56,791 bases of DNA from Cecembia sp. (GCF_007126775.1 NZ_SLAP01000187.1:1-56791), one strand, 5' to 3'; numbered from the stretch's first letter, positions 26,594-36,057 are shown. Numbers and translations: made by a program. Notes: generated from the letters alone by a model not told the origin.

Positions 26594-27901
26594 TTAGTTT
26601 ATTCTTACAATATCTGCACCAAGGGCATTGAGTCTTTGGTCTATGTATTGGTAGCCACGATCTATTTGCTCGATATTATCTATAATTGATGTGCCTTCAG
26701 CTGACATGGCTGCGATTAATAAGGAAACGCCAGCTCTAATGTCCGGTGAAGTCATCCTTATACCCTTGAGAGGGTATTTTCTATCCAAGCCTATTACAGT
26801 GGCCCTATGTGGGTCACAAAGGATGATCTGGGCGCCCATATCAATTAACTTGTCAACGAAAAATAACCGACTTTCAAACATTTTTTGATGTACCAGAACA
26901 GTTCCTTTTGCCTGTGTAGCCGTTACAAGTACTATACTTAAAAGGTCAGGCGTAAATCCAGGCCAAATGGCATCGGCTACGGTAAGTATTGAACCATCAA
27001 TAAAGGATTCTATTTCATAATGCTTTTGGGAAGGGATAAAGATATCATCTCCTTTGAATTCCATTTTGATTCCCATCCTTTTGAAAGTATCAGGGATAAT
27101 ACCCAAACGCGGAATCTTTGCATCCTTGATAGTGATCTCTGACTGCGTCATGGCTGCCATTCCTATAAATGAGCCAATTTCAATCATATCAGGAAGCATT
27201 GTGTGTTCTGTTCCTTTCAATTTTTTGACACCTTCTATTTGTAGTAAATTGGAACCTATCCCCGTAATTTTGGCCCCCATCCTATTGAGCATATCGCACA
27301 ATTGCTGCAAATAAGGCTCACAGGCTGCATTATAGATGGTGGTTTTGCCTTCAGCCATAACAGCTGCCATGACGATGTTTGCAGTTCCTGTAACAGATGC
27401 TTCGTCAAGAAGCATGTAAGCTCCCTTCAGATTTTTGCCGTCTATGTGGTAGATCTCTTTTTTACTGTCATAATTGAATTGGGCACCGAGTTTTTGGAAA
27501 CCATAAAAATGCGTATCCATTCTTCTTCTCCCAATTTTATCTCCCCCGGGTTTGGATAGTCTCCCGTGACCAAATCTTGTCAAAAGAGGCCCCAGTATCA
27601 TCACAGAACCCCTGAGTGAAGATGCTTTTTTTAAAAAATCTTCCGTTTCAAGATACTTTAAATCTACATTGTCAGCTTGAAATTCAAAGGACTCAGGACC
27701 TAATTTGAGGACTTTTACCCCCATATCAGATAACAGTTCAATGAGCTTGTTAACGTCGCGGATATTTGGAATTTTATGTATGGTGACTTTCTCTGAAGTC
27801 AAAAGTACGGCACAAAGAATTTGTAATGCCTCATTTTTAGCTCCTTGAGGGATGATTTCTCCCTTAAGCTTTAAACCTCCTTTTACTCTGAATGATGACA
27901 T
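26594..27901 (-). CDS. murA: UDP-N-acetylglucosamine 1-carboxyvinyltransferase with Asp active-site variant
   Basis: First committed step of peptidoglycan synthesis, adding enolpyruvate from PEP to UDP-GlcNAc. The inside-out barrel family is plain over 435 residues (GGLKLKGEI start, GAKNEAL, TATQAKGTVLVHQKMFESRLFFV, DIRAGVSLLIAAM). The loop that normally carries the fosfomycin-target Cys (Cys115 in E. coli) reads KPGGDKIGRRRMDTHF, so Asp121 takes its place. Such Asp enzymes are active but not alkylated by fosfomycin in organisms where this was tested. The ATG directly follows the stop of the DUF4290 gene. Confidence 0.95.
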   Translation of the reverse strand: MSSFRVKGGLKLKGEIIPQGAKNEALQILCAVLLTSEKVTIHKIPNIRDVNKLIELLSDMGVKVLKLGPESFEFQADNVDLKYLETEDFLKKASSLRGSVMILGPLLTRFGHGRLSKPGGDKIGRRRMDTHFYGFQKLGAQFNYDSKKEIYHIDGKNLKGAYMLLDEASVTGTANIVMAAVMAEGKTTIYNAACEPYLQQLCDMLNRMGAKITGIGSNLLQIEGVKKLKGTEHTMLPDMIEIGSFIGMAAMTQSEITIKDAKIPRLGIIPDTFKRMGIKMEFKGDDIFIPSQKHYEIESFIDGSILTVADAIWPGFTPDLLSIVLVTATQAKGTVLVHQKMFESRLFFVDKLIDMGAQIILCDPHRATVIGLDRKYPLKGIRMTSPDIRAGVSLLIAAMSAEGTSIIDNIEQIDRGYQYIDQRLNALGADIVRIN

Positions 27902-28570
27902 TTATCTGCGTTTTTTGGAATGTCCCCCATTTCTTCTTCTATCTCCTCCATTGAATTTCTTCCTGCCTCCTCCGGAAGAACTTCTTTCTGTTTCGGATGG
28001 CAATTTGAAATCTCTTCTGGTATTGGTTTCAAAGAGGCCCATTTCCCTTACTTTTTCAAGATCGATATGCAACTTCCCTTTCGACAGTGTTTTGATATCA
28101 TCAATGATAATGGCATCGTCAAAGTTGTCCCTGTTCCAAGTGGAATGAAAACTTCTCATCAGTTGGCCGATATAGATAATGGCAGTTTCCTGCTCTTCAT
28201 CATCTTCTATTTCAACCGCCTTTTCTATCAGTTTTTCAATGTTTCTTCCGTAGTGTTTGAACTTGATTTCTCCTTTGGGGTAGCCCACACGTTGTGGTTT
28301 TTTAAAAAGTAAATCTTCTTCAGGCTTTGGATATGGACCATCCACGTCCAAGGCAAAACCGGACATGATATGGATATCATCCCAGATTTTTTGGTCGTTT
28401 TCAGTTTTCATGTGTGGATTAAGCTGCTTGACCAGCTCGACCAATGCAAAAGCACTTTGTGTACGTTTATCTCTGTCTTCTATTCCAACAATATGATTGG
28501 CCAGACGCTGAATGTTTTTACCGTACTCTTTTAGAGTAACGGCATGTTTGTTTGTTTCTACATTTTCCAT
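27902..28570 (-). CDS. DUF4290 protein
   Basis: A 222-residue protein of unknown function. It shows the family's YGKNIQRLANHIVGIEDRDKRTQ and IMSGFALDVDGPYPKPEED regions and a helical core (about 100-180), then a disordered basic tail rich in Arg, Gly and Lys (GGGRKKFNGGDRRRNGGHSKKRR split by the stop), which may bind nucleic acid. It is a steady neighbour of murA in this phylum, and here the two genes touch (TAA then ATG). Confidence 0.82.
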   Translation of the reverse strand: MENVETNKHAVTLKEYGKNIQRLANHIVGIEDRDKRTQSAFALVELVKQLNPHMKTENDQKIWDDIHIMSGFALDVDGPYPKPEEDLLFKKPQRVGYPKGEIKFKHYGRNIEKLIEKAVEIEDDEEQETAIIYIGQLMRSFHSTWNRDNFDDAIIIDDIKTLSKGKLHIDLEKVREMGLFETNTRRDFKLPSETERSSSGGGRKKFNGGDRRRNGGHSKKRR

Positions 28571-28624
28571 AAAGTGTTGATTTACCCGGGCACACCAATT
28601 GAAAAAATAATTTTCTTGGTCCCG

Positions 28625-30877
28625 CTAATCTATAATCCGAAGCTTTGCAAAGCTAAGTAATAATACCTTTTCTCCAAAGTTATCAAATTGTATGCTAGCT
28701 TTCTTATTTATTCCTTCAATTTCTATTTTGGTGACTTTTCCATAACCAAACTTCGGATGCTCTACCAGCATGCCTTCCTGAAGATTATTGGTATTGGAAG
28801 GTTTGAAGTCCGGGCTGGGGGTATGTATTTTGGCTGTAGTCATTGGCCGGTTGGCCGGTTTTTTTATCCCGACAAAACCAGACCTTCCCTCTGAAGATTC
28901 ATTCCTTAAGGCACCTGAAAGGGCTGTGGTCATTCTTTTATTTACACGGATACAGGCTGGATCTACCTCTTCTAGAAAGCGGCTAGGTTCGCAGTTGAGG
29001 AGTCTACCAAATCTATACCTTGTCAGGGCATAAGTAAGGTAGAGTTTTTCCATCGCCCTTGTAGATGCCACGTAAAACAGTCTCCTTTCCTCTTCCAGAT
29101 CCTCTCTGCTCTGCATCATCATTTGGGAGGGGAATAGGTCCTCCTCCATTCCCACTACGAAAACCTGTTTGAATTCCAATCCTTTAGAAGAGTGTATGGT
29201 CATCAATGTCACCGCATCTGTGGTATCTTTGTCCCTGTCATTATCTGTCAGAAGTGCTATTTCCTGGAGGAAAGCCCCCAGACTTTTGTCTTCATTTTCG
29301 GGATTGTCCACGTACTCTTTTATGGCGTTGAGCAATTCCTGCACGTTTTCGTACCGGTTAAGCCCCTCTATGGTCTTGTCTTCATACAATTCCCTGAGCA
29401 GACCGGATTGTTTGGCTATGGAGTTGGCAGCTTCATAAGCATCTTTTCTTTCCATCTCTATGCCAAAACTCTTGATCATCGTAGTGAAGTCTTCCACTGT
29501 ATTGGCGGCCCTGCCATTTAAAAAGCTGTTGGCATTGGTAAGGACCTCCCAAAGGGGGATATCGTGTTCATAAGCCGCCACAAGTATTTTTTCTACAGTG
29601 GTATTTCCTATTCCTCTTTTGGGGTAATTGATGACCCTTTTGAAGGCTTCCTCATCTTCTCTATTGACTACAAAGCGCATGTAGGCCATCAGGTCTTTGA
29701 TCTCTTTCCTTTGATAAAATGAAAGGCCACCCACAATTTTGTAGGTGATATTCATTTTCCTCAAGGCTTCTTCAATGGATCTTGACTGGGAATTTGTCCG
29801 GTAAAGTACTGCAAAATCGCTGTTATCAAGTTTTTTATTATTTTTTTCTTCAAAGATGGTCGTTGCAACCATCCTGCCTTCCTCATTATCAGAACTCGCT
29901 TTGATCAATTCGATCAGCTCACCATGGTGGTTTTGGGTCCAGACTTCTTTTTTGAGTTGGGCTTTGTTCTTTGCAATGATACTGTTCGCTGCTTGAACGA
30001 TATTTTTGGTGGAGCGGTAGTTCTGCTCCAACTTGACTACAAATAGGTCAGGGTAGTCTTTCTCAAAATTGAGTATGTTCTGGATATCCGCACCTCTAAA
30101 GGCATATATACTTTGCGCATCATCACCCACTACACAGATGTTTTGGTGTACGGCAGCCAGCTTTTTGGTGATCAGGTATTGGGAGACATTGGTATCCTGA
30201 AACTCATCCACCATCACATATTTGAAGCGCTGCTGGTATTTGTTCAGCACATCGAGGTGATCCCGAAAGAGTACATTGGTATTGAAAAGCAGATCATCAA
30301 AATCCATCGCACCAGATTTGAAGAGCCTTCTTTGGTAGTTTCTGTATATTTCGCCCATCCGGGGCTTCATCGCTGCCTCATCATCGGTTTTAATAAAGGG
30401 GTCATTGAGGTAAGTTTCCCAAGAGATTAACCTGTTTTTAGCTCCTGAAATTCTGGAAAGCACGGTATTGGGTTTGTATACTTTATCATCCAGTTTCATT
30501 TCTTTGACGATGGTCCGGATGAGGGATTTGCTATCGTCGGTATCATAGATGGAAAAATTGGAAGGATAGCCTATTTTATCAGATTCTACCCGCAGGATTT
30601 TCGCAAAGGTAGAGTGAAAAGTTCCCATCCAGGTATTTCGCGCTTCAAGGCCGATCAACTGCTCGATCCGGTTTTTCATTTCTGCAGCAGCCTTATTGGT
30701 AAAAGTAAGCGAAAGAATATTGAAAGGATCAATACCTTTTCCGTGTATCAAGTGGGCAATTCTGTAGGTAAGTACTCTTGTTTTACCAGAACCTGCACCC
30801 GCGATGATCATCAGGGGGCCTTCGGTATGTTCAACTGCTTCTCTTTGGGGGGGATTGAGTCCTTTTAAATAATCCAT
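28625..30877 (-). CDS. pcrA: ATP-dependent DNA helicase, UvrD/PcrA/Rep family
   Basis: A superfamily 1A helicase of about 750 residues. Walker A is AGAGSGKT (residues 26-33 counted from MDYLKG), followed by LTFTNKAAAEM (Ia), VDEFQDT (II), GDDAQSIYAFRGAD (III), LEQNYRST (IV), and TIHSSKGLEFKQVFVVGMEE (V/VI region). The C-terminal GMLVEHPKFGYGKVTKIE and QFDNFGEKVLLLSFAKL form the Tudor-like domain that binds RNA polymerase in PcrA/UvrD. I chose the ATG at 30877; another at 30895 adds six residues. PcrA is my best name within the family. Confidence 0.9.
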   Translation of the reverse strand: MDYLKGLNPPQREAVEHTEGPLMIIAGAGSGKTRVLTYRIAHLIHGKGIDPFNILSLTFTNKAAAEMKNRIEQLIGLEARNTWMGTFHSTFAKILRVESDKIGYPSNFSIYDTDDSKSLIRTIVKEMKLDDKVYKPNTVLSRISGAKNRLISWETYLNDPFIKTDDEAAMKPRMGEIYRNYQRRLFKSGAMDFDDLLFNTNVLFRDHLDVLNKYQQRFKYVMVDEFQDTNVSQYLITKKLAAVHQNICVVGDDAQSIYAFRGADIQNILNFEKDYPDLFVVKLEQNYRSTKNIVQAANSIIAKNKAQLKKEVWTQNHHGELIELIKASSDNEEGRMVATTIFEEKNNKKLDNSDFAVLYRTNSQSRSIEEALRKMNITYKIVGGLSFYQRKEIKDLMAYMRFVVNREDEEAFKRVINYPKRGIGNTTVEKILVAAYEHDIPLWEVLTNANSFLNGRAANTVEDFTTMIKSFGIEMERKDAYEAANSIAKQSGLLRELYEDKTIEGLNRYENVQELLNAIKEYVDNPENEDKSLGAFLQEIALLTDNDRDKDTTDAVTLMTIHSSKGLEFKQVFVVGMEEDLFPSQMMMQSREDLEEERRLFYVASTRAMEKLYLTYALTRYRFGRLLNCEPSRFLEEVDPACIRVNKRMTTALSGALRNESSEGRSGFVGIKKPANRPMTTAKIHTPSPDFKPSNTNNLQEGMLVEHPKFGYGKVTKIEIEGINKKASIQFDNFGEKVLLLSFAKLRIID

Positions 30878-30917
30878 GCTTCTTTTTTCCAACAAGGTTC
30901 AAATTTAAGGATTTTTT

Positions 30918-31766
30918 TCACTCCCCCTTCTTCCACTTCCAACGATTATGGCTCCAAAGGTAGATTTCTGGTGCTTCTTTGATATTGTTTTCCAACAAGG
31001 TTATAAAACGGTCTGTAATGCTATGTTCTGGCTTTTCAGTGTAGGGAGGGGTATCAATCATTTCATACCGGAAGACATAGTGTCCCCTTTTGGGTTTGGA
31101 TACATGGGCATAAAGGACAGGATGACTGAATCTTTTGGCTAATTTTTCTGCCCCTTCAAAAAAAGCTGTTTCCCTATTCATGAAATCTGTCCAATAGCGG
31201 ATATCTCTGTTTCCGGGTCTTTGATCTGCTGCCAGCACAATCATTCTAGGTTGGTTTCTTTTTCTCAAATAATCTCTTTGAAACGCCCCCTTTTCCACCA
31301 TCTGTCCACCGAAACGCGTCCGGATTTTCATCATCAGTCTTTCAAAGAAGGGGTTATTTACTTTTGAATAGACTACATCGACATGATTGTTGATGTTTGC
31401 CATCATATGTAAGAGATGCCATTCCCAATTGAAAAAGTGTCCTGTCATCCCAATCAGTACCTCAGAATTGTCAATGTGTTGATTTACAAAATCAAAATTG
31501 ATAATCTTTACCCTCTTGTCAAATTCCGCAGCCGACATACTGTAGGCCTTGATGGTTTCTGCGAAAGAATCAGTGAGGTTCCTGAAAAACTTTTTTGCGA
31601 TTCGTTTTCGTTCCTCAGCGGATTTGTCTGGGAAGGCATGCCGGATGTTTTCTAAGATGACTTTTTGTCTGTATTTCAAAATATGGTACCCAAATAGATA
31701 CAGGATATCTGTAAAAAGATAAAGTAAGGATAAGGGTAAGTAGGATATCAGTCTGAATAGAAACAT
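30918..31766 (-). CDS. lysophospholipid/lipid A acyltransferase (LpxL/HtrB-like)
   Basis: Adds secondary acyl chains to lipid A or a related lipid at the inner membrane. The N-terminal membrane anchor (MFLFRLISYLPLSLLYLFTD) is followed by the HX4E catalytic motif H110-FFNW-E115, and the late LWSHNRWKWKK matches the HxRWK element of LpxL-type enzymes. The ATG at 31766 gives the usual family start; one at 31802 adds 12 residues. In Bacteroidota such a gene often serves lipid A; aminolipid acylation is an alternative. Confidence 0.83.
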   Translation of the reverse strand: MFLFRLISYLPLSLLYLFTDILYLFGYHILKYRQKVILENIRHAFPDKSAEERKRIAKKFFRNLTDSFAETIKAYSMSAAEFDKRVKIINFDFVNQHIDNSEVLIGMTGHFFNWEWHLLHMMANINNHVDVVYSKVNNPFFERLMMKIRTRFGGQMVEKGAFQRDYLRKRNQPRMIVLAADQRPGNRDIRYWTDFMNRETAFFEGAEKLAKRFSHPVLYAHVSKPKRGHYVFRYEMIDTPPYTEKPEHSITDRFITLLENNIKEAPEIYLWSHNRWKWKKGE

Positions 31767-31860
31767 GCCGTTGGCTTGGTGTCGTCTGCTAAAAGCATTC
31801 AAAATAAGCTAAAAGCCCTGACTTTATTGAAAAAAATTAGTGATAAATTTAACCATTGAT

Positions 31861-31868
31861 TACTTTTG
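31861..31868 (+). promoter_or_regulatory. possible -7 box for the sigma-factor gene
   Basis: TACTTTTG fits TAnnTTTG but ends only 6 bp before the ATG at 31875, and no TTTG lies at the right distance upstream. If used, the transcript would be leaderless or nearly so. Confidence 0.35.
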
Positions 31869-31874
31869 GTACTT

Positions 31875-32474
31875 ATGTCTCAAGTGCAGCGCAAAAAATA
31901 TTCCGATAAGGAAAAGAACCATATATTTGACCAGGAATTTATGCCACACATAGATTCCATGTACAATTTTGCCTACCGTTTGACTTTCGATGAGGATGAT
32001 GCCAAGGATTTGGTGCAGGATACTTATTTGAAGGCCTACCGCTTTATCAATTCTTTTGAGCAAGGGACCAATGCAAAAGCCTGGCTTTTCAGAATTCTGA
32101 AAAATTCATTTATCAACGATTACAGGAAAAAAAGTAAACAACCTGCTAAAGTCGATTATCAGGAAGTTGAAACTTATTACAACTCAGATGATGTTGATTA
32201 CAGCGGAACTACGGATCTCCGTGTAGATGCTGTAAAAGACATGTTGGGTGATGAGATATCCAATGCTTTAAACAGCCTGGCTGTAGACTTCCGTACAGTG
32301 ATCATCCTATGTGATCTGGAAGGTTTTACCTATGAGGAGATGGCCAAGATTTTAGATATTCCAATCGGTACGGTAAGGTCAAGATTACACAGGGCCAGGA
32401 ACTTATTGAAAGAGAAATTGCGTTCCTATGCACAGAGTATGGGGTACGATACCGATGGAGAAGAATTTACTTGA
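31875..32474 (+). CDS. ECF-type RNA polymerase sigma factor
   Basis: A 199-residue sigma-70 family protein. Region 2 (about residues 22-90: MYNFAYRLTFDEDDAKDLVQDTYLKAYRF, NAKAWLFRILKNSFIND) and region 4 (about 128-185: LAVDFRTVIILCDLEGFTYEEMAKILDIPIGTVRSRLHRAR) are complete; the linker is rich in Tyr and Asp. It diverges from the acyltransferase gene. The following small Cys-rich gene is probably its anti-sigma factor. I chose the ATG at 31875 (MSQVQRKKY) over the in-frame TTG at 31866. Confidence 0.9.
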   Translation: MSQVQRKKYSDKEKNHIFDQEFMPHIDSMYNFAYRLTFDEDDAKDLVQDTYLKAYRFINSFEQGTNAKAWLFRILKNSFINDYRKKSKQPAKVDYQEVETYYNSDDVDYSGTTDLRVDAVKDMLGDEISNALNSLAVDFRTVIILCDLEGFTYEEMAKILDIPIGTVRSRLHRARNLLKEKLRSYAQSMGYDTDGEEFT

Positions 32475-32533
32475 GCTTGGCTTTTAAAAGTTGGGAATGT
32501 ACAAGGTGAAAGGCATTATTTATTAAGATTAAA

Positions 32534-32806
32534 ATGGATAAAAATTTATCATCAGCTGGAGAAAAGAAGACAAACTGTTCGGAGCAGAGCAAATGTTTCC
32601 AGCTATTGGAAAGTATCTTAGACGGGGAAAACATACCTGACAGTGATAAGATATTAAAGGAAAAACTGGAGAAATGTGAACCCTGTTACAGGCATTTTCA
32701 CTTGGAAATGGCAATCAAAGAGTTGTTAAAAACCAAGTGTTGTCACCAGATAACTCCTCAGGATCTTCTGGATAACATCCGTAAAAAAGTAGAGGAAGCA
32801 AAGTAG
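32534..32806 (+). CDS. small Cys-rich protein, probable zinc-type anti-sigma factor
   Basis: A 90-residue soluble protein 59 bp after the sigma-factor gene. It has KCEPCYRHFHLEMAIKELLKTKCC, which resembles the ZAS core HxxxCxxC followed by a helix, with C48 and C51. The usual His four residues before the first Cys is Lys44 here. C15, C21, C69, C70, H54, H56 and H71 could still bind zinc or form disulphides. Position and size fit an anti-sigma factor that responds to redox or zinc, but direct function is inferred from context. Confidence 0.6.
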   Translation: MDKNLSSAGEKKTNCSEQSKCFQLLESILDGENIPDSDKILKEKLEKCEPCYRHFHLEMAIKELLKTKCCHQITPQDLLDNIRKKVEEAK

Positions 32807-32812
32807 AGATCC

Positions 32813-33385
32813 ATGACTTCAGGTAAAGCCATTATTTTTTCAGCACCCTCTGGCTCTGGGAAGACCACTATTGTTAGACATTTATTGGATAAGTTTCCAA
32901 ATTTAGGATTTTCAATTTCTGCCTCTACCAGGGACAAAAGGGGAAGGACCGAGCAGAATGGAAAAGATTATTATTTTCTTTCCCCTGAAGATTTCAAGAA
33001 AAAAATAGATGAAGATGCTTTCATAGAGTGGGAAGAGGTATACGAAGGAAACTTTTACGGAACCTTGAAAGAAGAAATTCAACGCCTTTGGGATGAAGGG
33101 AAGCATGTTATTTTTGATGTGGATGTAAAGGGTGGGCTCAACCTTAAAAAATATTTCGGGGATAAAGCTTTGGCCGTTTTTGTTAAAGTCCCTTCACTTG
33201 AAGTACTTCATGAAAGACTAAAGGACAGGGGCACAGAATCAGAAGAAAGCCTTTCCAGAAGATTGTATAAAGCCAAATTCGAGTCTACATTTGCAGATAA
33301 ATTTGATACCATTATACTTAACGACAATATGAAAAAGTCATTTGAAGAGGCGGAAAAAATGGTAGCAGAATTCCTTTCCAAATAA
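32813..33385 (+). CDS. gmk: guanylate kinase
   Basis: Phosphorylates GMP to GDP. P-loop [10 protein letters not shown] (residues 9-18), the GMP-binding [31 protein letters not shown] and [12 protein letters not shown] motifs, and RLYKAKFE in the lid are all present. The 190-residue length is normal. It begins 6 bp after the anti-sigma candidate and precedes nadD by 13 bp. Confidence 0.95.
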   Translation: MTSGKAIIFSAPSGSGKTTIVRHLLDKFPNLGFSISASTRDKRGRTEQNGKDYYFLSPEDFKKKIDEDAFIEWEEVYEGNFYGTLKEEIQRLWDEGKHVIFDVDVKGGLNLKKYFGDKALAVFVKVPSLEVLHERLKDRGTESEESLSRRLYKAKFESTFADKFDTIILNDNMKKSFEEAEKMVAEFLSK

Positions 33386-33398
33386 TTCTCTTGTTGTT

Positions 33399-33965
33399 TT
33401 GAAAATCGGACTCTTTTTCGGATCTTTTAATCCAATTCACATAGGTCATTTGATTATTGCCAATGTGATGCAGGATAGGACTGATCTTGATGAAGTCTGG
33501 TTTGTAGTAAGTCCACATAATCCTTTAAAAAAACAGAAATCATTATTACATGAGTTTGATCGGCTTAAGATGGTAGAGCTCGCCATCGCCGATCATTTTT
33601 ATTTTAGGGTATCCGATGTAGAGTTCAACATGCCCCGTCCAAGTTATACTATCGATACATTGTCCCTACTTTCGGACAAATATCCCCAGCACCAATTTAA
33701 ACTCATTGTTGGAGGTGATAATCTCACCCATTTTCATAAATGGAAAAATCATGAGAAGATTTTAGAATATTTTGGACTTTATGTGTATCCCAGGCCAGGA
33801 GAAAATCCTGATTTTCAGCACCCACAAGTTATATTTGTTGAGGCTCCTTTGATGGATATTTCTGCTACTTTCATCAGAGAATCGATAAAAAAGGGACATT
33901 CTGTGAAATATCTATTGCCTCAAGCCGTAGTGGACTATATCAAGGATAAGAAACTATTTTTCTAA
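33399..33965 (+). CDS. nadD: nicotinate-nucleotide adenylyltransferase
   Basis: Makes deamido-NAD from nicotinate mononucleotide and ATP. The start is TTG (TTG AAA ATC GGA gives MKIGLFFGSFNPIHIGHLI), which contains the GSFxPxHxGH nucleotide site. VSPHNPLKKQ, RPSYTIDTL and a closing DISATFIRESI (the family's ISSTxxR site, with Ala for the second Ser) complete the active site. 188 residues. It is the last gene of the sigma-gmk-nadD run. Confidence 0.93.
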   Translation: MKIGLFFGSFNPIHIGHLIIANVMQDRTDLDEVWFVVSPHNPLKKQKSLLHEFDRLKMVELAIADHFYFRVSDVEFNMPRPSYTIDTLSLLSDKYPQHQFKLIVGGDNLTHFHKWKNHEKILEYFGLYVYPRPGENPDFQHPQVIFVEAPLMDISATFIRESIKKGHSVKYLLPQAVVDYIKDKKLFF

Positions 33966-34020
33966 GGTTATTTCTTGGTTAAGTTGCTTTTTATCAATAC
34001 CTTATGTAAAAATTATTTTT

Positions 34021-34992
34021 ATGAGATATTGGCTGTTTTTTGCTCTGGGATTAGTTTTTTCCTGTTCCCTTTTTGAAAAAGGAGATCTTATAGATAAGAT
34101 GCCAAAGCCTTTCAATGAACGGGAAACTGTCAGTGTGCTATCTGAAAGGTTAACCTATTTAGATGCGGAAATGATAGAACTTGGAGATAATCAGGTAGAA
34201 TACCGGTTTTTGTTGAGGCTATTCGATGCGGAGGATAATTTGATTTTAAGTCCTAATAACAAGGAACTTCTCTGTGAATTTGTCGGCAAATATGTTGGAT
34301 ATGGATATGGTACTCCTGATCCGGAGGTTTGCGGTTTGTCTTATTATTTTTCATTTAGGAATTTAGGACAAAGGTCGCTTAAGTCGAGCCTACATGTAGT
34401 AGTTTCAGGGGATATCAAAGCATCAGATCCTTCGGATCAGCTTACAGGTCTTCCCTTCGATCTAAAGGAACTTAAAAAATTAGAATATTGTCCGATTGCA
34501 TGGGAAAAGATGGATTCAGAGCTTGTTTTTGAAGATACCAATTGGAGATTTATTGGTTTTTTGAATGAATGGGGCGAAATATATTCAACTCCTTCCTGCG
34601 AAGATCAAAATGTTGCTTTGAGTTTTAGGAAGGACATACAAGAAGGTGATCCTTCTTTTGTTTCTTTAGGTGATCCTGATGCCAAGTACTTTGAACTGAG
34701 TAGTGAGGTATGGGTATCCGAAAGACCAGGGGATGGAGTAAAGTTATACTCAAGACTGAATTCCAATCAATTGGTAGTATTTTCTGGGTTGATTCCTTTG
34801 ACAAGTAATCCAGGCCCATCCAATCGGGATAGAGATAATTTCGTCAACAACTCACTGAACAGCCTCCACAAGTATGACAGCATTCATGCTATTCTTCAAG
34901 TAAAAGATACCATCGACTTTTCAATTGATGGAAATACTTTGAGAATTTGGAATAAGAATACAGGTATTCAAGCACTGTTTTTCAATCAATAA
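34021..34992 (+). CDS. predicted lipoprotein of unknown function
   Basis: A 323-residue protein with lipobox GLVFSC (Cys15). The second half contains NWRFIGFLNEWGEIYSTPSCED and ends GNTLRIWNKNTGIQALFFN, an order that recalls META-type domains (a W-x-hydrophobic-x-G-hydrophobic opening and a closing strand), but the similarity is loose. The first half has no recognised domain. It has no close operon partner: 55 bp after nadD, 70 bp before the kinase gene. Confidence 0.6.
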   Translation: MRYWLFFALGLVFSCSLFEKGDLIDKMPKPFNERETVSVLSERLTYLDAEMIELGDNQVEYRFLLRLFDAEDNLILSPNNKELLCEFVGKYVGYGYGTPDPEVCGLSYYFSFRNLGQRSLKSSLHVVVSGDIKASDPSDQLTGLPFDLKELKKLEYCPIAWEKMDSELVFEDTNWRFIGFLNEWGEIYSTPSCEDQNVALSFRKDIQEGDPSFVSLGDPDAKYFELSSEVWVSERPGDGVKLYSRLNSNQLVVFSGLIPLTSNPGPSNRDRDNFVNNSLNSLHKYDSIHAILQVKDTIDFSIDGNTLRIWNKNTGIQALFFNQ

Positions 34993-35062
34993 AGCTTAGA
35001 TAAAATCCAATTAGTACAATTTTTTTATAACTTATCTTTAGCTTAAATCATTGGTTTGTAGT

Positions 35063-35986
35063 ATGCGTGCAATAAAAAAAATTTCCTTTATCATACATGG
35101 TAAAATAAGGCGCTGTTTGAAGCTTCAAAAGGAAATTGAAGCTATATTTTTCCCTGATTTTGTCTTGGATTTCAAAGTTACTACCCAATCAATAAATGCG
35201 ATTGACCTTTCGATCGAAGCACTGAAGGAGAGTACAGATTTCCTTGTGGCAGTAGGCGGAGATGGTACGGTAAATGAGGTAGTAAACGGTTATTTGCAAT
35301 TTCAGACGACTAAAATTATTCCATTAGGGGTTATTCCTTTAGGAAGAGGTAATGATCTTGTCAAAAGTTTAGGAATCAAAAATGATTTAAAGTTGCTTTA
35401 TAGGAGCCTTTCAAATTCCGAATTCAAAAATCTTGATGTAGGAAAATTATCATTTTTCGATTTTCCTCAAAAAAATTTAAAGTCCCGGTATTTTATCAAT
35501 ATTGCTGACATTGGTTTAGGAGGTTTGGCCACCCAAATGGTAAGAACTAGTCCCCGGTTTTTAGGAGCCAACTGGACATATTTTTGGTCAATCTTACGGT
35601 CTTTGTGGATGTATACTGCCCAAGATGTTGTATTGTCTTGTTCTGATTGGAAGTACAGTGGAAAAATCATAAGCATTTGTATGGCGAATGGAAGATTTTT
35701 CGCGAGCGGACTTGCTATTGCCCCCAGTGCCCTCCTTGATGATGGGAAAGCTGAAATTGTGATTGTTGGAAAGGTAGGATGGCTTGATTTTTTAAGGCAT
35801 TTACCTCAATTAAGAAGAGGCGAAAAGTTACAACATAGAGAAATCAAGTATTTATCAGCTAGTGCATGTCAAATTGATTCTCTCATCCCTATGCCCATAG
35901 ATATAGATGGGGAATTTGTAGGATATACCCCGTTGAGCATGAAAATGTTGCCCCAAAGAATCAAAATAATTGTGCCAAGGGGATGA
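35063..35986 (+). CDS. diacylglycerol/lipid kinase family protein
   Basis: A 307-residue cytosolic lipid kinase of the YegS/DgkB type. The ATP-binding AVGGDGTVNEVVNG is followed by IPLGRGNDLVKSLG, both characteristic, and the C-terminal half has DIGLGGLATQMV, MANGRFFASGLAIAPSALLDDGKAEIVIVG and DIDGEFV, which form the second sheet domain. The ATG at 35063 starts MRAIKKISFIIHGK; an in-frame TTG at 35051 is less likely. The substrate could be diacylglycerol or another lipid. Confidence 0.86.
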   Translation: MRAIKKISFIIHGKIRRCLKLQKEIEAIFFPDFVLDFKVTTQSINAIDLSIEALKESTDFLVAVGGDGTVNEVVNGYLQFQTTKIIPLGVIPLGRGNDLVKSLGIKNDLKLLYRSLSNSEFKNLDVGKLSFFDFPQKNLKSRYFINIADIGLGGLATQMVRTSPRFLGANWTYFWSILRSLWMYTAQDVVLSCSDWKYSGKIISICMANGRFFASGLAIAPSALLDDGKAEIVIVGKVGWLDFLRHLPQLRRGEKLQHREIKYLSASACQIDSLIPMPIDIDGEFVGYTPLSMKMLPQRIKIIVPRG

Positions 35987-36057
35987 ATTATCCATGCTTT
36001 CCAGCAAAAGAATTCAACAAAATTAACACTGAGAAACAAGTGGTAAAGTATTGGAAT

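Noticed and set aside
26431..26631. 66-codon plus-strand frame after the ompA-like gene
   Set aside because: It runs through two convincing terminators and into murA; composition is not protein-like.
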